Part shown: piece after piece, positions 1-11,436 of the stretch
How the letters are laid out: each line of letters begins with the position of its first letter
Numbering within the stretch: position 1 is the stretch's first letter
Assembly: GCA_028015205.1 (NCBI GenBank)
Contig: CM051512.1
Span: 18,631,139 to 18,695,138, forward strand
DNA length: 64,000 nt
Source of the DNA: Mytilisepta virgata
Lineage: Eukaryota; Mollusca; Bivalvia; Mytilida; Mytilidae
Direction of reading: 5' to 3'
The notes under the pieces: model-generated
Database searches by the model: none
Told to the model about the DNA's origin: nothing
What the model saw: the letters and a program-made list of their open reading frames with translations, nothing else
Position numbers and translations under genes: made by a program

Positions 1-201
1 TTCAGAAATTATTGCCATGTTTTTATTATTGCAAAAAATGCAACAGGGTTGTAATCGTAATAATTTACTCGCATTTTAGAATTTTTTATATCAATGAAGC
101 AGGATTTTTCTCAATATCACAAAAATTAAAATCGCATTTTGGTCTAAAATGACAAAATCGCAATAATATAAATGCACACAATAATTTCTGAATTTACAGT
201 A
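1..201. mobile_element. MITE, TACTGTAAATT family, copy 1 (cut by the left edge)
   Basis: The right end is ...AATTTACAGTA at 201. The sequence matches the element at 30200-30410 almost throughout (same 'ttgcaaaaaatgc', 'caatgaagcaggatttt' and 'ggtctaaaatga' blocks). The complete copy has inverted ends beginning TACTGTAAATT, with TA at the borders, as in Tc1/mariner-type non-autonomous elements. Confidence 0.75.
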
Positions 202-341
202 TATGGAGCCTGGCCTTGTTCTTTAATTTTTATTATATGGGTTACACATCAGTAAGATAACATCCTATGGAACTCAGATTAAGGGAATGGACTGACAACC
301 AGTACTCCAAATAAGATGCAATGCTTCATTTTCTTATTTTT

Positions 342-359
342 GGGGGGGGGGGGGGGGGG
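342..359. repeat. Poly-G run (18)
   Basis: A homopolymer of G next to T-rich sequence; simple repeat with likely length uncertainty. Confidence 0.9.
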
Positions 360-956
360 AATGCAATGAAATTAAAACAAAGCAGAAAGAAATGAAATAG
401 AATAGAGAATGGAAACAAGGAATGTATCAAAGAGAATGTGTCTAGGAGACCAAACAGCAGAAAACAGCTCAAGGCCACCAATGGGTCCCTTAAATGCAGC
501 AAGAAAATCCCCCACCCAGAAGTGGGCCTCAGCCGCCCCCCCCCAAACAATAATGTATACTAGTTCAGCAAAATGGATGGCACACTAAACTCCGAAACAT
601 ATAAATGCACCAAAATTATTAAAAAACACAAGACTAACAAAGGCTAGAGGTTTCCGACTTGGGACATGCGCAAAAATGTGGCGGTGTTAAACATGTTTAT
701 GTATATTCCATTCTGTTAGCATGTATATTTTCATTTTCAAGTGTAGTTCTCAAAAATATAGGTGCTAAACTTCTCTCACGGTGTTTACAGACACTTTTTC
801 TTTTAGAAAATTCTGTATTCATGGGTACATTTCAGTGTTAATTTTGATAAAAGTGGATGATTTTTTATATAACACGGATCAACTAGCATAAAGATTGATT
901 TTTTCATCATAAAAGTAGTTACTAACTAGAATGCACATAAGGTAGATGTACATATT

Positions 957-1111
957 ATCAGGTTTTCTGCAAACGTATATCGTAAAATATCAGCTGCGAG
1001 ACACAATCTGAAGCTTTTTCGGCGAGTGAGCGTAGCAAACGAGCTAAAAAGCTTCATATTGTGTCGAGCAGCTCATATTTTACAATATTTGTTTGAAGAA
1101 AACTTGATGAT
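957..1111. mobile_element. Foldback element, arms of about 68 bp
   Basis: The left arm (tcaggttttctgc... through cagctgcgagacacaat) pairs with the right arm (attgtgtcgagcagctc... through agaaaacttgatga) around a short loop near gagtgagcgtagc. The arms match at roughly 80-85%. No ORF is present. Confidence 0.7.
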
Positions 1112-2091
1112 AAATTTATCGTATTGTTACCTAGCAATCTTAATGGAATTTCTTACTCTTCAATGGCCATCTGCCTATAACCAGATGTTTTCCTGATATA
1201 TTCGGGTCAACGTTGGGTCAAACATGACGTCACTGATATATTCGGGTCAGCTCATATTAGGGTCGGGTCAACTCTTTACGACGTCACAGTGCCGAAATAC
1301 GGGAAATTGCGAAGGCCTCAGCAGGTCGATATAGGCATGGGGAAATACGATAAAATAGAATAGAGAATGTGCTAAAAAGACAACCCGACTCATTTACTCA
1401 GTGAATAGAAAAACTGATGGGTGTATCATACTTCTATCATTAAAAAAATCCATTACAATTCTCATGCATTAACCTCCCTTGATATAAAAAGGACAAATAT
1501 CACAGATCAATCATACATGTACACAACAAAAGAATCATTGATTGCCACTTTTATATTGGACTCAAAATGTTCATTGCAACTAGAAATGGAGATATTTGCT
1601 TCATTAAGTTTGGCGAAGATCAGATGAGTTAAAAGGGTGTCAAAAAACAGTATATGTAACTCTTGTAAAAAAAACTTGTGCAAATTAACAAATTATGAAG
1701 ATTTTCATCCACCAGAACCTTAAAAAAACCTCTTTAATTATTTCAGTTTCCAAAATTTGACATGGGCAAAATTCCTAAAATCTTAACCTACTGGGTACAT
1801 GGTTCATACAGGCTCTTAAACTTCAAATTCCATGACTTTTCAAGATTTTTCATTGCTTTTCAATCCCTCAATGAAGATTGTTTTAATGCTATAATCTTTA
1901 ACAGAGACAGCTTAAAACGCTGATAACTAAATGCACTAAATAACAAACCAAAAGAGGTAGAGATCCAGAAATCCTGAATTACCCAAACCCAATGTTGGCA
2001 ATATCCATAACAGATAAGAATAATTCACTTTAAAAATAACAAACGTGCAAATAACAATCAAAGTACACATAGACTGGTAGAAAATTATAGA

Positions 2092-3520
2092 GAGGCTCAG
2101 ACGGCTGAGCCTGTATCGCCTGTATGAAGTGTGGCAAGCCTTGTAGGGACCAAATTATTTTACATCAAGGTCCTTCTACTCACAGGTCAGCATATTCTTA
2201 AATTCAGGGGTTCTCTAGAAGATTTTTGCATTTATTTCCCATAGGGTCTTATGTTGACCTAAATCCTCTGCTGGTGGCCATCTTGAATGAGGGATTGACA
2301 CCTTATGAGGAATGTTCAGGCCATGTTCTGCAGTTCTGAAGATTTTTGTTATACAGTCCATAGACATTTTCTGTCAAGGTTGGCTCTATTTGGCCTAGCA
2401 GTTTCAGAGAAAAGTTTTCTTTTAAATCAACCAATCAGAAAAAAGAATTGCCTATGGCTGCCATGTTTGTCACCTGATCTGGACAAAATGAGGAAAGTTT
2501 GTTAAAAAAATCTCCCAGAGATGCTTCCTGTCAAGTTTCGTTCCATTTTGCCAAGCGGTTACAGAGAAGAAGATTTCTTTAAATCAGCCAATCAGAAACA
2601 AGAATTGCCCATGGCAGCCATGCTTGTTGTCCAATCAGGATGAAAAAAATTAATTTCATAAAAGACGTTCCATAGTCAAGTTTGGTTGAGTTTTTGGACA
2701 ACCAGTTCCAGAGAATTTTTTTAATCAACCAAAGAGAAACAAGAATTGCCCATGATTGCCATGTTTGTTGCCCGATCATGACAAAATGAGGAAACTTTGT
2801 AGAGAACCTCCCATAGATGCTTCCTTCCAAGTTTCATTCCATTTGGGCAAGTGATTTCAGGGGAGAAGATTTTTTTTATATCAGCAAATCAGAAACAAGA
2901 ACTGCCCACGGCAGCAATATCTGTAGTTCAATTGGGACAAAATGAGAAAATTTTGCAGAGAACCTCTCATAGATGCTTCATGTCAAGTTTCGTTTTTCTA
3001 GAGAAAAGTTTTTTTTTAATCAACCAATGAAATACAAGAATTGCCAATGACGGCCATGTTTGTTGCCCAATCAGCAAGAAATGAGGAAATTTTGTAACGA
3101 GCCCACCATAGATGGTTCCTGGAAAGCTTCGTTCCATTTGACCAAGCAATTTCAGAGAAGATTTTTTTAAATCAGCCAATCAGAAACAAGAACTGCCCAT
3201 GGTGGCCATATTTGTAGTCTGATCGGGACGAAATGAGGAAACTTTATAAAGGATCTACCATATATGCTTCCTGTCAAGTTTTGTTCCATTTGGCCAAGCA
3301 GTTTCAGACATTTTTTAAAACTCATTCAATCAGAAACAACAACTGTCTGATGGGACAAAATGAGCAAATTTTATAAAGGACCTTATATAGATGCTTCCTG
3401 CCAAATTTAATTCCATTTGGCCCAGTGGTTTCAGAGGAGAAGACTAAAATGTGAACAGTTAACGGACGGACGACAGAAACCAAGGCAAAAGCTCCCTAGG
3501 CCTTTGGCCAGGTGAACTAA
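2092..3520 (+). repeat. CAGGTGAGC-family element with internal monomers of about 145 bp
   Basis: It starts with a small hairpin (gaggctcag/ctgagcctg) followed by tgtatcgcctg, and ends with gacggacgac... and caggtgaactaaa. Inside, diverged copies of 'atagatgcttcctgtcaagtt' with 'cagccaatcagaaacaagaa' and 'ggccatgtttgt' recur about every 145-155 bp (near 2518, 2813, 2969, 3110, 3253, 3392). Related elements lie at 17749-18650, 23090-24233, 30667-31222 and 44640-45513. Short ORFs on both strands here are repeat noise. Confidence 0.75.
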
Positions 3521-4593
3521 AAATGAAATTCAAGCTCGCTTCAATGACAAACCCTTAAAATCAATGACTTTCAAGCACCCTACCTGCTTCTCAATGACTT
3601 TCAGTTTCAAGGACCAAAGTGAAATTCAAAGACTTTCATTGACCTGTATGAACCATAGGCTAATGCTAGAAAAAAAATTCAGGCAGGACAATTTTTGAGG
3701 GGTAGGGTGGGATGAAAGTCTACAAATTAGGTTTAAATGGCCTTTATCAAATTTGTAACAAATTCCAGGTCTTAGTCCTAAAACAAATAGAGAAAACCTT
3801 CAACTTGTCAAATTTGTCAAAATATTTAATGCAGATATACTATAAATACATATAATCATAAGAAATGGGTGGAAATTTAAAACAATAGAGCGGCAGATCA
3901 ATTTACAATACTATACATATCAACTTTTGTTTTAGAGAATTCATTATAAGCAAATTTGAAATCAAAACTGTACTCATGTAACCTAATTGTGATTTAAATG
4001 TAAGCAGGTCAATGATCATTTCTACTCTATTTCAGTATTTGTGAGAATTTTTTGGGATTCTGGTATTATACGCCATTTCCAGATATTTTGTGGCAGCCAT
4101 TTTTGTTGACAGAGGAAGACTTAGTATCCAGAAGAGATATATTCACCTGAAATAGAAACACTGACAAAGATCTGGATTTAACAATCTTATTGTTATAGAT
4201 TTAAGACATGACAACTGTGCCACACCTCTTTGCTTTTAAAAGCTAAACATTTTGCATTATTGCCTATAAATTGCAAATCTTTATTACGGTATATATTAGA
4301 TATTTAGATTCTCATCCTCCCTGTTAAAGAATGAGGGCAGTGAGGGTCAAATTTGTTTTTCCACAGCTTTAGTAGAGCAAATATGGGAATTAATTGTTCC
4401 TGCAGTTTTTTTATTTCATATAAGCTTTAGCAAACCATAAACATGAGAGAGCTCCTATAACAAAGGAGATATAATTCAGGGTTCCATGTAGCCTAAAATA
4501 GAGGCAAACAGCACCATCCTCTCTGCTAGTACTTCCCTCTACCCTTTCAGTGCTCCAACCTGCACTCTATATGAAGTGTAATGTAAAATACAG

Positions 4594-4806
4594 AAAAACT
4601 AGAAAATGTGTCTATATGACACAGATGCCCCACCCTAAAAACAGCCCAAGTGTTGCTGAACTGTGTTGTACTATACAAGAGGACTGTAGTGGTGAAATAT
4701 CATTGATATATTACTATAGGTTTCTGAGAAATGGAGCTAAACAGGACGTACAGACAGACGGACAAAGGTAAATCTATATGCACACGAATGTGGCGGGGCA
4801 TAAAAA
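4594..4806 (+). repeat. Dispersed element, GTGTCnnnnnGACACAGATGCCC family, copy 1
   Basis: It opens with a short hairpin (gtgtctatatgacac) followed by agatgcccc. It closes with cagacggacaaaggtaa and gtggcggggcataaaaa. The same opening and closing blocks occur at 8709-9076, and the opening alone at 50290. Confidence 0.65.
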
Positions 4807-5479
4807 TTTTTTTTAGTAGAACCAAACAGGCCTGAATGTATTGAACGTTTTAAAGAAATTAAAAGAGCTCTTATAAGAACAGTAGAATTTTAAATAATTG
4901 ATATATTTAACATTTATCTTGATTGTCCTTTTCGGACCAGAAACTTTATAATAAATTTGCCCCTCTCCCCTTAAACCCTAGCTAGAACACTAAAATATAC
5001 GGGCGAAAGGAGAAAATATATCAAACAAGAACATTTGATCTGCACTTTTATCTTCACCAATGTCACCAATTGTAAAACATAAAAAGACGTACTTGAAAAC
5101 TGTCTTTCAAACTTTACAACAATCACTAAAAGCGAAAAGTTCTACACAGCGATAATCAGTATTGTTATATGTCAGTAATATTATATAAAGGTATTTTAAA
5201 GACCTTGCTAACTGTCACTTAGAAGATTGAATTAAGATTTGTTTTTTAAAAATTCTTTGTTTGCTTGTATCGTGATACATGTTGGTTCATTAGACAAAAG
5301 AAATAAGTCTTACAGATGTAAACTCTCATAATGTTTTGTTAAATTTTGAGGTTTATGAAAATTACGACAACAACAAAAGGTTATTAAGACTGACTCATGA
5401 TTATCAGACATCAAACTTATTAGTATTATTATTTTGTCGTAATTATTAAAACTTTCCCCAAAAGTTTTCAGGTGCAGAT

Positions 5480-5710
5480 TACAGTGAAACCTGTGTATAA
5501 AAGGCACGACCAAAAAAAGTGCCCTTTATATAGAGGTTAAGTTTACAAATTTTGTTCATCACAGGGTCATTTTCATAGTGCCCTTTATAGACAGTGATTT
5601 GCTATATAGAGGTGCCCTTTAAAGCAGGTCTGGCAAGAGTTCCCTTATTGCGTCAAAGATGTACACAGCTGGAGGTGCCATTTGGAATTCTTTCCACAGG
5701 TTTGACTGTA
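5480..5710. mobile_element. TA-flanked MITE, ACAGTGAAACCTGTGTA family, copy 1
   Basis: The left end TACAGTGAAACCTGTG and right end CACAGGTTTGACTGTA are inverted repeats bordered by TA, pointing to a Tc1/mariner or pogo-type non-autonomous element. The interior repeats 'gtgccctttatag'. Related copies are at 16051-16231 and, decayed, at 18790-18975. Confidence 0.75.
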
Positions 5711-8708
5711 TTTGAATCTACATATTGGTTTCCCACTTTTGCAAATAGAAATCTGGACTATCAAATAAAATCTGAGCCGGGCTGGATTTACTCTGTTGTG
5801 GAGTTCTATGAACTAAATTTGACTTTAGCAGGATCAAGGAAACTCAGTACTAAATAAACATTGGTAATTGTTCATTCTTGTAAGAGATAATATTTCAATT
5901 TGGAATATGTCCGTGTAAGGATATTTTGCTGAAAAACCAGGATAAAGAATTTGTTAAAATTTTGCACTGTGTATCAAAATGTGTACTAACCTGGTTTTTG
6001 AGGGAGAAAAAAAAACAAAACAAAAGTCAAAATTCACAGTCATAAAAACCCAAGGAAAAACATAGAATCAGCAAAACTTGATCAATCTTTGTTGATGAAG
6101 ATCATCTGTCATTGGACTGGATTCAAACCCTCAGTGTTGAAAAGTACCTGGAGACTCTGTTTCAAATTAAAATACTAGGCACCATTGATGGATCCTTGAG
6201 CTCAAACCATAGAGCTGCCTAGTGCATTCCCAGTGACAGATATTGGAGACCCTCAAGCCGGTTGTAAAGCCTGACTGGACCATAGTTAGTAATGTGTCTA
6301 AGAATGCCAATGCCCCTGCATGCTTAATTTGTAGATTAAAAAAAGAATAGGCTATATGTCCTGTCATTATAGAAAGCTAAACTAGAATACTGACAATGTC
6401 AGAAAGGGCCCCGCCGGCTTGTGTGTTTTTCATGGGAATCAAAAACACTTCAAAATCTAGTTGTGATTTCATACATTCATTTTATCTATCAAAAAGCATG
6501 AAGCTAAATTCTCAAACTTTGCCTTTTTCCATATAAAAACAATGCATTATTTTATATAAAAACTAAGTTTTTTCCCAAAAATTGTTTTCCGATTTTCCTC
6601 AAAATCGAAAGGGACCTTCCTTTGATCATGTCCAACATTGTGTATAAAATTTATGAAAATCTGTGACGCCAATCTTAAGTTATCATACAACATATTGCTA
6701 ATTGTCAAAATATGAGCTATTGCTCACTAGTGATACCCCCACTTTTCGATAAGATTGAAAAATAAATGAAGTTGTCAAACATTGAGTTGATGTCGCCTTG
6801 GTCCAAAAACGTACCCCAGGATATGGCGTACTTATAGAAGGCTTGTGACAAAATATCAAGTGGCCGTGATGAGTAGTTGCAGAGAAAAGTGTGACAAAAG
6901 ATTTTGTTATGGGAAGATGGACAAACGCATGAACGGAACCACAAGGGTAAAACAGTATACCCCTCTCTCCATTGCAGCAAGGGTATAAATATTTGCCAAC
7001 AATCAACTGATCAAACTGAAACATGCTGTCCAATGATTTTTATAAATCAATTACCATTTTACCCAATTCTCAACACTAAGAATTTATTGACCAACCAACA
7101 AGTCAAAGTTATCAAATATATAAAGATCAATGAATATTTTCTCAAATGTTTACATTTCACATCCTTTCATTCAATTGTTCAGAAAGAAAATATATTAAAA
7201 GCTTATTAATACATACTTGTAGTCTTAGAACAAATATTTATACAACAAATGTTCAATTATACAACAATATAAAATGTTAAATCTTTTAAATGTATGCAAG
7301 AACAAAATATAAAATCAATCTTATATAAATATATATTTTCAAGATTTTAGTCATGATAATGTTTATAGCTTGTTTGATTTAGATGAAAGTGCACAAACAT
7401 ATATAAACATAAACACAAGTCTTCACTTGGCAAAATCTAACAACAAAAAATCCACAATGGTTACTAGGCTTTGCCACTTAATAACCAAATAACTGAGTTC
7501 TTTAAGCACCAAAGCAAGATATTTATCCTTTTTCTCTGAATTCAATATTTAAAATTTGTCATAGTGGAAAACATTTAAATTTATTAAATCTTTATATCAA
7601 TAAGATAACATGAATTATCTCCCATGCATCAAGAAGCAACATAAATGAAGGGAGACAACTCTGACTTACAATGGGTGTTTTTTTTCAAATTTTACAGTTT
7701 ATTTCATATAATGAGTTTAAAATTTCTTATAAACACAAAGTTAGATAGTTGTTATGTTTGTATCTTCAAGACATGATTTTTCCAGAAATGGCAAGGTAGG
7801 TAGGGAATTCATTTTTTTAGCTTATTTCCTGTCAAAAGAAGCACGGGATTTTCAGTATAGGTGTTTATTTTGGCAACATACATATCTACTATGACTAAAT
7901 GTATCAGAAAGGGGGAAGTAACTACATCAAATGGTGCTTCACCACATTTATAATCATTTAACCTTTTCTCTAAAACTAAATCGATATTAAATTTTTTCTG
8001 ACCAAAACTTGTTGAATTGTTGATCTCTGTATTTCAGGTTCCAAAATCTTTACAGTATCAAAACTGCTTACGATGCAAAGAATAGGAATAAAAATTGGTA
8101 CCAAAATTTCTAGTTAAGATTTGTATTAGAATTAATTAACAGTATGACTTCATGCTTTGAAGACAAACTATTATAGATTATATCTACAATTCCTTATGAA
8201 ACAATTCGTATAACACAGAACCGGACTTAATAAAAGATGTGAAAATTTCCAGAATGTGACCAAAATACAGTCAAAAACCCATCCTTCCGACAATATTATT
8301 TTTCTGAAAAGAAACCCTAAACGCACTTCTTTTACCGAATGTTTTAATAAAAATAATCCATCGTGTGATGTAATATAATAACATCACAATAAACTCACTA
8401 AATCTGGCCACATTCTCCAAATAAGCAAGATACCCATCGCCTTTCCTGGATACTGCAAAGACTATTTTAGTGTTTTTCTCCATTCTGATGTTTAACTATG
8501 GGTATAAAATCAATAGAATTCTGAATCTCCTATTTTTCATTTATTTCATGAATTATGGATAAGAAATTTGAGTAAAATTGAAAATCAATATCGCTATAGC
8601 TTAATATCATTAATATTAGTTTATTGTTTCTGTATAATGATAAATGGACTTTTCTATGTGTTTGTGAAATAACTTAAAAGCTGCTTTAAAGCATTATTTG
8701 CTTGCATA

Positions 8709-9076
8709 GAAAAAAACTAGAAATTGTGTCTGTAAGACACGGATGCCCAGCCTTGAATGTAGGTCATCATGTGTGAATGCTCAGTACTATCCATGGCATA
8801 TCCACTGATGAAGTTTCGATGATACACTATGCTTAGTTCCAAAGAAATGAACCTAAATGCAAAACTTAACCCGAGTCGCTCAGGCATAAAATGTAGGTCA
8901 TAATGGCCCAATTATTGTATGGCTCCTCAGTACTAACCAAGGCACATCCACTGTTTCATTGATACACTATGCTTAGTTCCAAAGAAATGAACCTAAACGC
9001 AAAACTCAACCACATAGTTTGGACGGACGGATGTACAAACAGACAAGGGTAACTACATTCGTGGACGGGGCAAAAA
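8709..9076 (+). repeat. Dispersed element, GTGTCnnnnnGACACGGATGCCC family, copy 2
   Basis: It opens with gtgtctgtaagacacggatgccc and has two internal repeats of 'ctatgcttagttccaaagaaatgaacctaaa' (near 8829 and 8967). It ends with ggacggacggatg and gtggacggggcaaaaaa. Confidence 0.7.
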
Positions 9077-9176
9077 ATTTGTCTCAAACAAAATGAACTG
9101 TACTCATTGGTCTGTTTTAAAACATGACCACTTTGAATTACTGACTTTGTTGTTATTCTATAATTCCTTGAGTAAC

Positions 9177-10022
9177 TAGATGTACTGTGAGCAAAGCTCA
9201 CAAAGGATACCCCCAGCTTTGCCTTGCCCAGAGTAAAGTTTCATAAGATATTTGCATCAATTTAAGCATATAGTCAGTTATAATGGAAATGATTATATTG
9301 ACTGGAAAAAATAGAAGTCCAATTATCTCCCTTGTGTAATATCGGAAAGCAAAAATTTTCCTTCATGCACATCTTTGGATGATGTACTTCCTTTGTGTAA
9401 AGTTTCGTTGAAATCAATTGAGCGGTCTAGGAGGAGTTGCGCTAAGAGGTTCATATAATGTATAAGCCAAAAAAAAAAAACAAGTTGAATTATCTCCCTT
9501 GTGTGATATCGGAAAGCAAAGATTTTTCTTCATGCACAACTTTTGATGATGTACTTCCTTTCTGTAAAATTTCGCTGAAATCCATTGATCGGTCTAGGAG
9601 GAGTTGCGCTTACGAGGTTCATATAATGTATAAGCCAAAAAAAAATACAAGTCGAATTATCTCCCTTGTGTTTAATCGGAAAGCAAAGATTTTTCTTCAT
9701 GCACATCTTTGGATGATGTACTTCCTTTGTGTAAAGTTTCGTTGAAATCCATTGAGCGGTCTAGGAGGAGTCGTGCTTACGAGGTTCATATAATGTATCA
9801 GCCAAAAAAAATACAAGTCGAATTATCTCCCTTGTGTGATATCGAAAAGCAAAGATTTTTCTTCATGCACATCTTTGGATGATGTACTTCCTGTCTGTAA
9901 AGTTTCGTTGAAATCCATTGAGCGGTCTAGGAGGAGTTGCGCTTACAAGATTATATGGACAGACGGACGGACAAGGTGATTCCTATATACCCCCCCAAAC
10001 TTTGTTTGCGGGGGGTATAAAA
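9177..10022 (+). repeat. Element with four 167-bp tandem monomers and ATACCCCC/GGGGGTAT ends
   Basis: It starts gatgtactgtgagcaaagctcacaaaggatacccc and ends ccaaactttgtttgcggggggtataa, an inverted pair. The word aattatctcccttgtgt starts at 9321, 9488, 9655 and 9821. Each monomer also carries tcttcatgcacatctttgga and 'gagcggtctaggaggagt'. A one-monomer copy is at 56106-56367. Confidence 0.85.
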
Positions 10023-10488
10023 ATGTAATTCCCGACATTAGGAGGAAAATCAAGGATGTTGCTTGAAAATTGTTCAATGAAAAAGAATATGAATTTCATT
10101 TGCAAAAAATAATCCCATTATATATTAATACAAGTGACAATTTCATCTATCACATGGCTCAGATTAATCATCTGATCTATCAACATCTAAAAACAGTTCC
10201 TCACTTGGTTTCACCATAGCATTTGTTACCCCTTAAACATTTGTTGACCCTGAAAATCTGCTCTATCACCCTCTCAAATATTTAATTAATATATGTCATT
10301 ATTCTTCTGTAAATAGCTGTTTTCAGTGGGAGATGACCCATGGAAGATTGTTGCATGTGCTTAGGCCCATCAGAATTCTTATGTCATACCTTTTGAAAAA
10401 TCAGGCGTAATGTTGTTTATCTTTGTGAACTGTGCTCTATGAATTTAACTAGGTACAGGAATCATAAAGATTGACTATTTACGGAAGA

Positions 10489-10637
10489 AATAGGTTCTTA
10501 TACTCGTTCAAAAGTGAAGAACTGGAAATTCAGAGTCTTCCACTCATTCTCCAGCGCTCCACTCGGAAAATATGTGAATTTTAAAAATTCGAAGATGATT
10601 TTCCAGTGTTCATTTTGAACTAGTGTAAGAACCTATT
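10489..10637. mobile_element. MITE with inverted ends of about 40 bp
   Basis: The left end AATAGGTTCTTATACTCG and right end TAGTGTAAGAACCTATT pair, and the complementarity runs on through 'ttcaaaagtgaagaactgg'. It lies just downstream of the candidate last exon of the minus-strand gene. Confidence 0.65.
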
Positions 10638-10659
10638 AGTCTCTAACTGAATTGCTGTC

Positions 10660-10721
10660 TTATGAACTGTAAATTACACAATTAAGAATTATAAGCAATT
10701 TGAAACACAGGAAACTTTTCA
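10660..10721 (-). CDS. Possible terminal exon of the same gene
   Basis: Only 64 nt downstream of the GTAAGT donor is an acceptor with a long pyrimidine tract (TTTTTTCTTTTCTATCTCCAG). Splicing here makes A|TG (Met) and continues for 19 codons (KSFLCFKLLIILN and on) to a TAA at 10660. The residues are hydrophobic and unlike the rest of the protein, and no close AATAAA was seen before the MITE at 10489-10637. The splice signal is good but the coding evidence is weak. The true next exon could lie further left or outside the window. Confidence 0.35.
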
Positions 10722-10785
10722 CTGGAGATAGAAAAGAAAAAAGCTGCAAAATTTGAAATTTCTCACACTTGCACTCAATACTTAC

Positions 10786-11436
10786 TATGTACATGAAAGA
10801 ACAAAGGTTCTGGAGGTAGACTGTCAAACCACAGGAATCTTGGTGTGGGGAACAAAGGGCCACAATCACTTGGCCAGAAAGGTCCATCCTCGTCTCGTTC
10901 AACACCATATCGATCCTTATATTTTCCATTTTCCTTTCTCAAGTTATTTCCATTTGAGTTAATGGTGGCAAGAAAACCATTTTTTGTATAAAACTGTCTC
11001 TGAATTTGAGTCAACGATGGGTATTTTTCAAAATTTTGTCGCAAATCTTTAACTCCTTCAGTAAGACTAGAAAGACCAAATACTCCTGGAAACTCTGCCT
11101 GATTTGATCGTGACAGCTGGTCCTGAAAGACATAATCAACAGGCGGCGTAGGCTGTATATAATTCATTCTCATCAACCTTTGAACTTGTCTCTTAGCTTG
11201 CAACGCTCTCCATTTTCGAGATTTTAAAATGTCTCGATTAGTACCAGCTAATCCAAAGACTATATGAGAATTAAGTTCATTCAATGTTTGACTAGATTTC
11301 CTGTCTTGTCTATTTATTTCAGCTTTCTTGGCTCTTTCTAATGGCGGAGTTTCTAACGCATCTCTCACCCGCTGTTCTAATTCTTCTTCCATTTGTCGTC
11401 TTATTGATTCTCGCCATGATGGAGTCGGATCTGGAA
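10786..11436 (-). CDS. Large coding exon of unrecognised minus-strand gene
   Basis: This is the strongest coding signal in the window: 651 nt, phase 1 in and out, about 217 residues. The acceptor is TTCTTTATCAG. An alternative AG 6 nt further in would remove two codons without changing frame. The donor is a consensus GTAAGT at 10780-10785. The open frame extends upstream of the first ATG (11392) to the acceptor and is blocked by TGA just inside the intron. From the N-terminus there is PSWRESIRRQMEEELEQRV, a likely charged helix. A basic segment with KSRKWRALQAKRQVQRLMRM follows, then a Pro/aromatic region, a spacer with QFYTKNGF, and a C-terminal Trp/Pro-rich part (DEDGPFWPSDCGPLFPTP). No signal peptide or membrane segment is visible. 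I could not assign a family. Confidence 0.85.

Noticed and set aside
6698..7209. Overlapping frames of 87-111 residues on both strands
   Set aside because: Frames on both strands overlap in a repeat-like block ('aggatatggcgtac', 'gggtataaat') with no splice borders.
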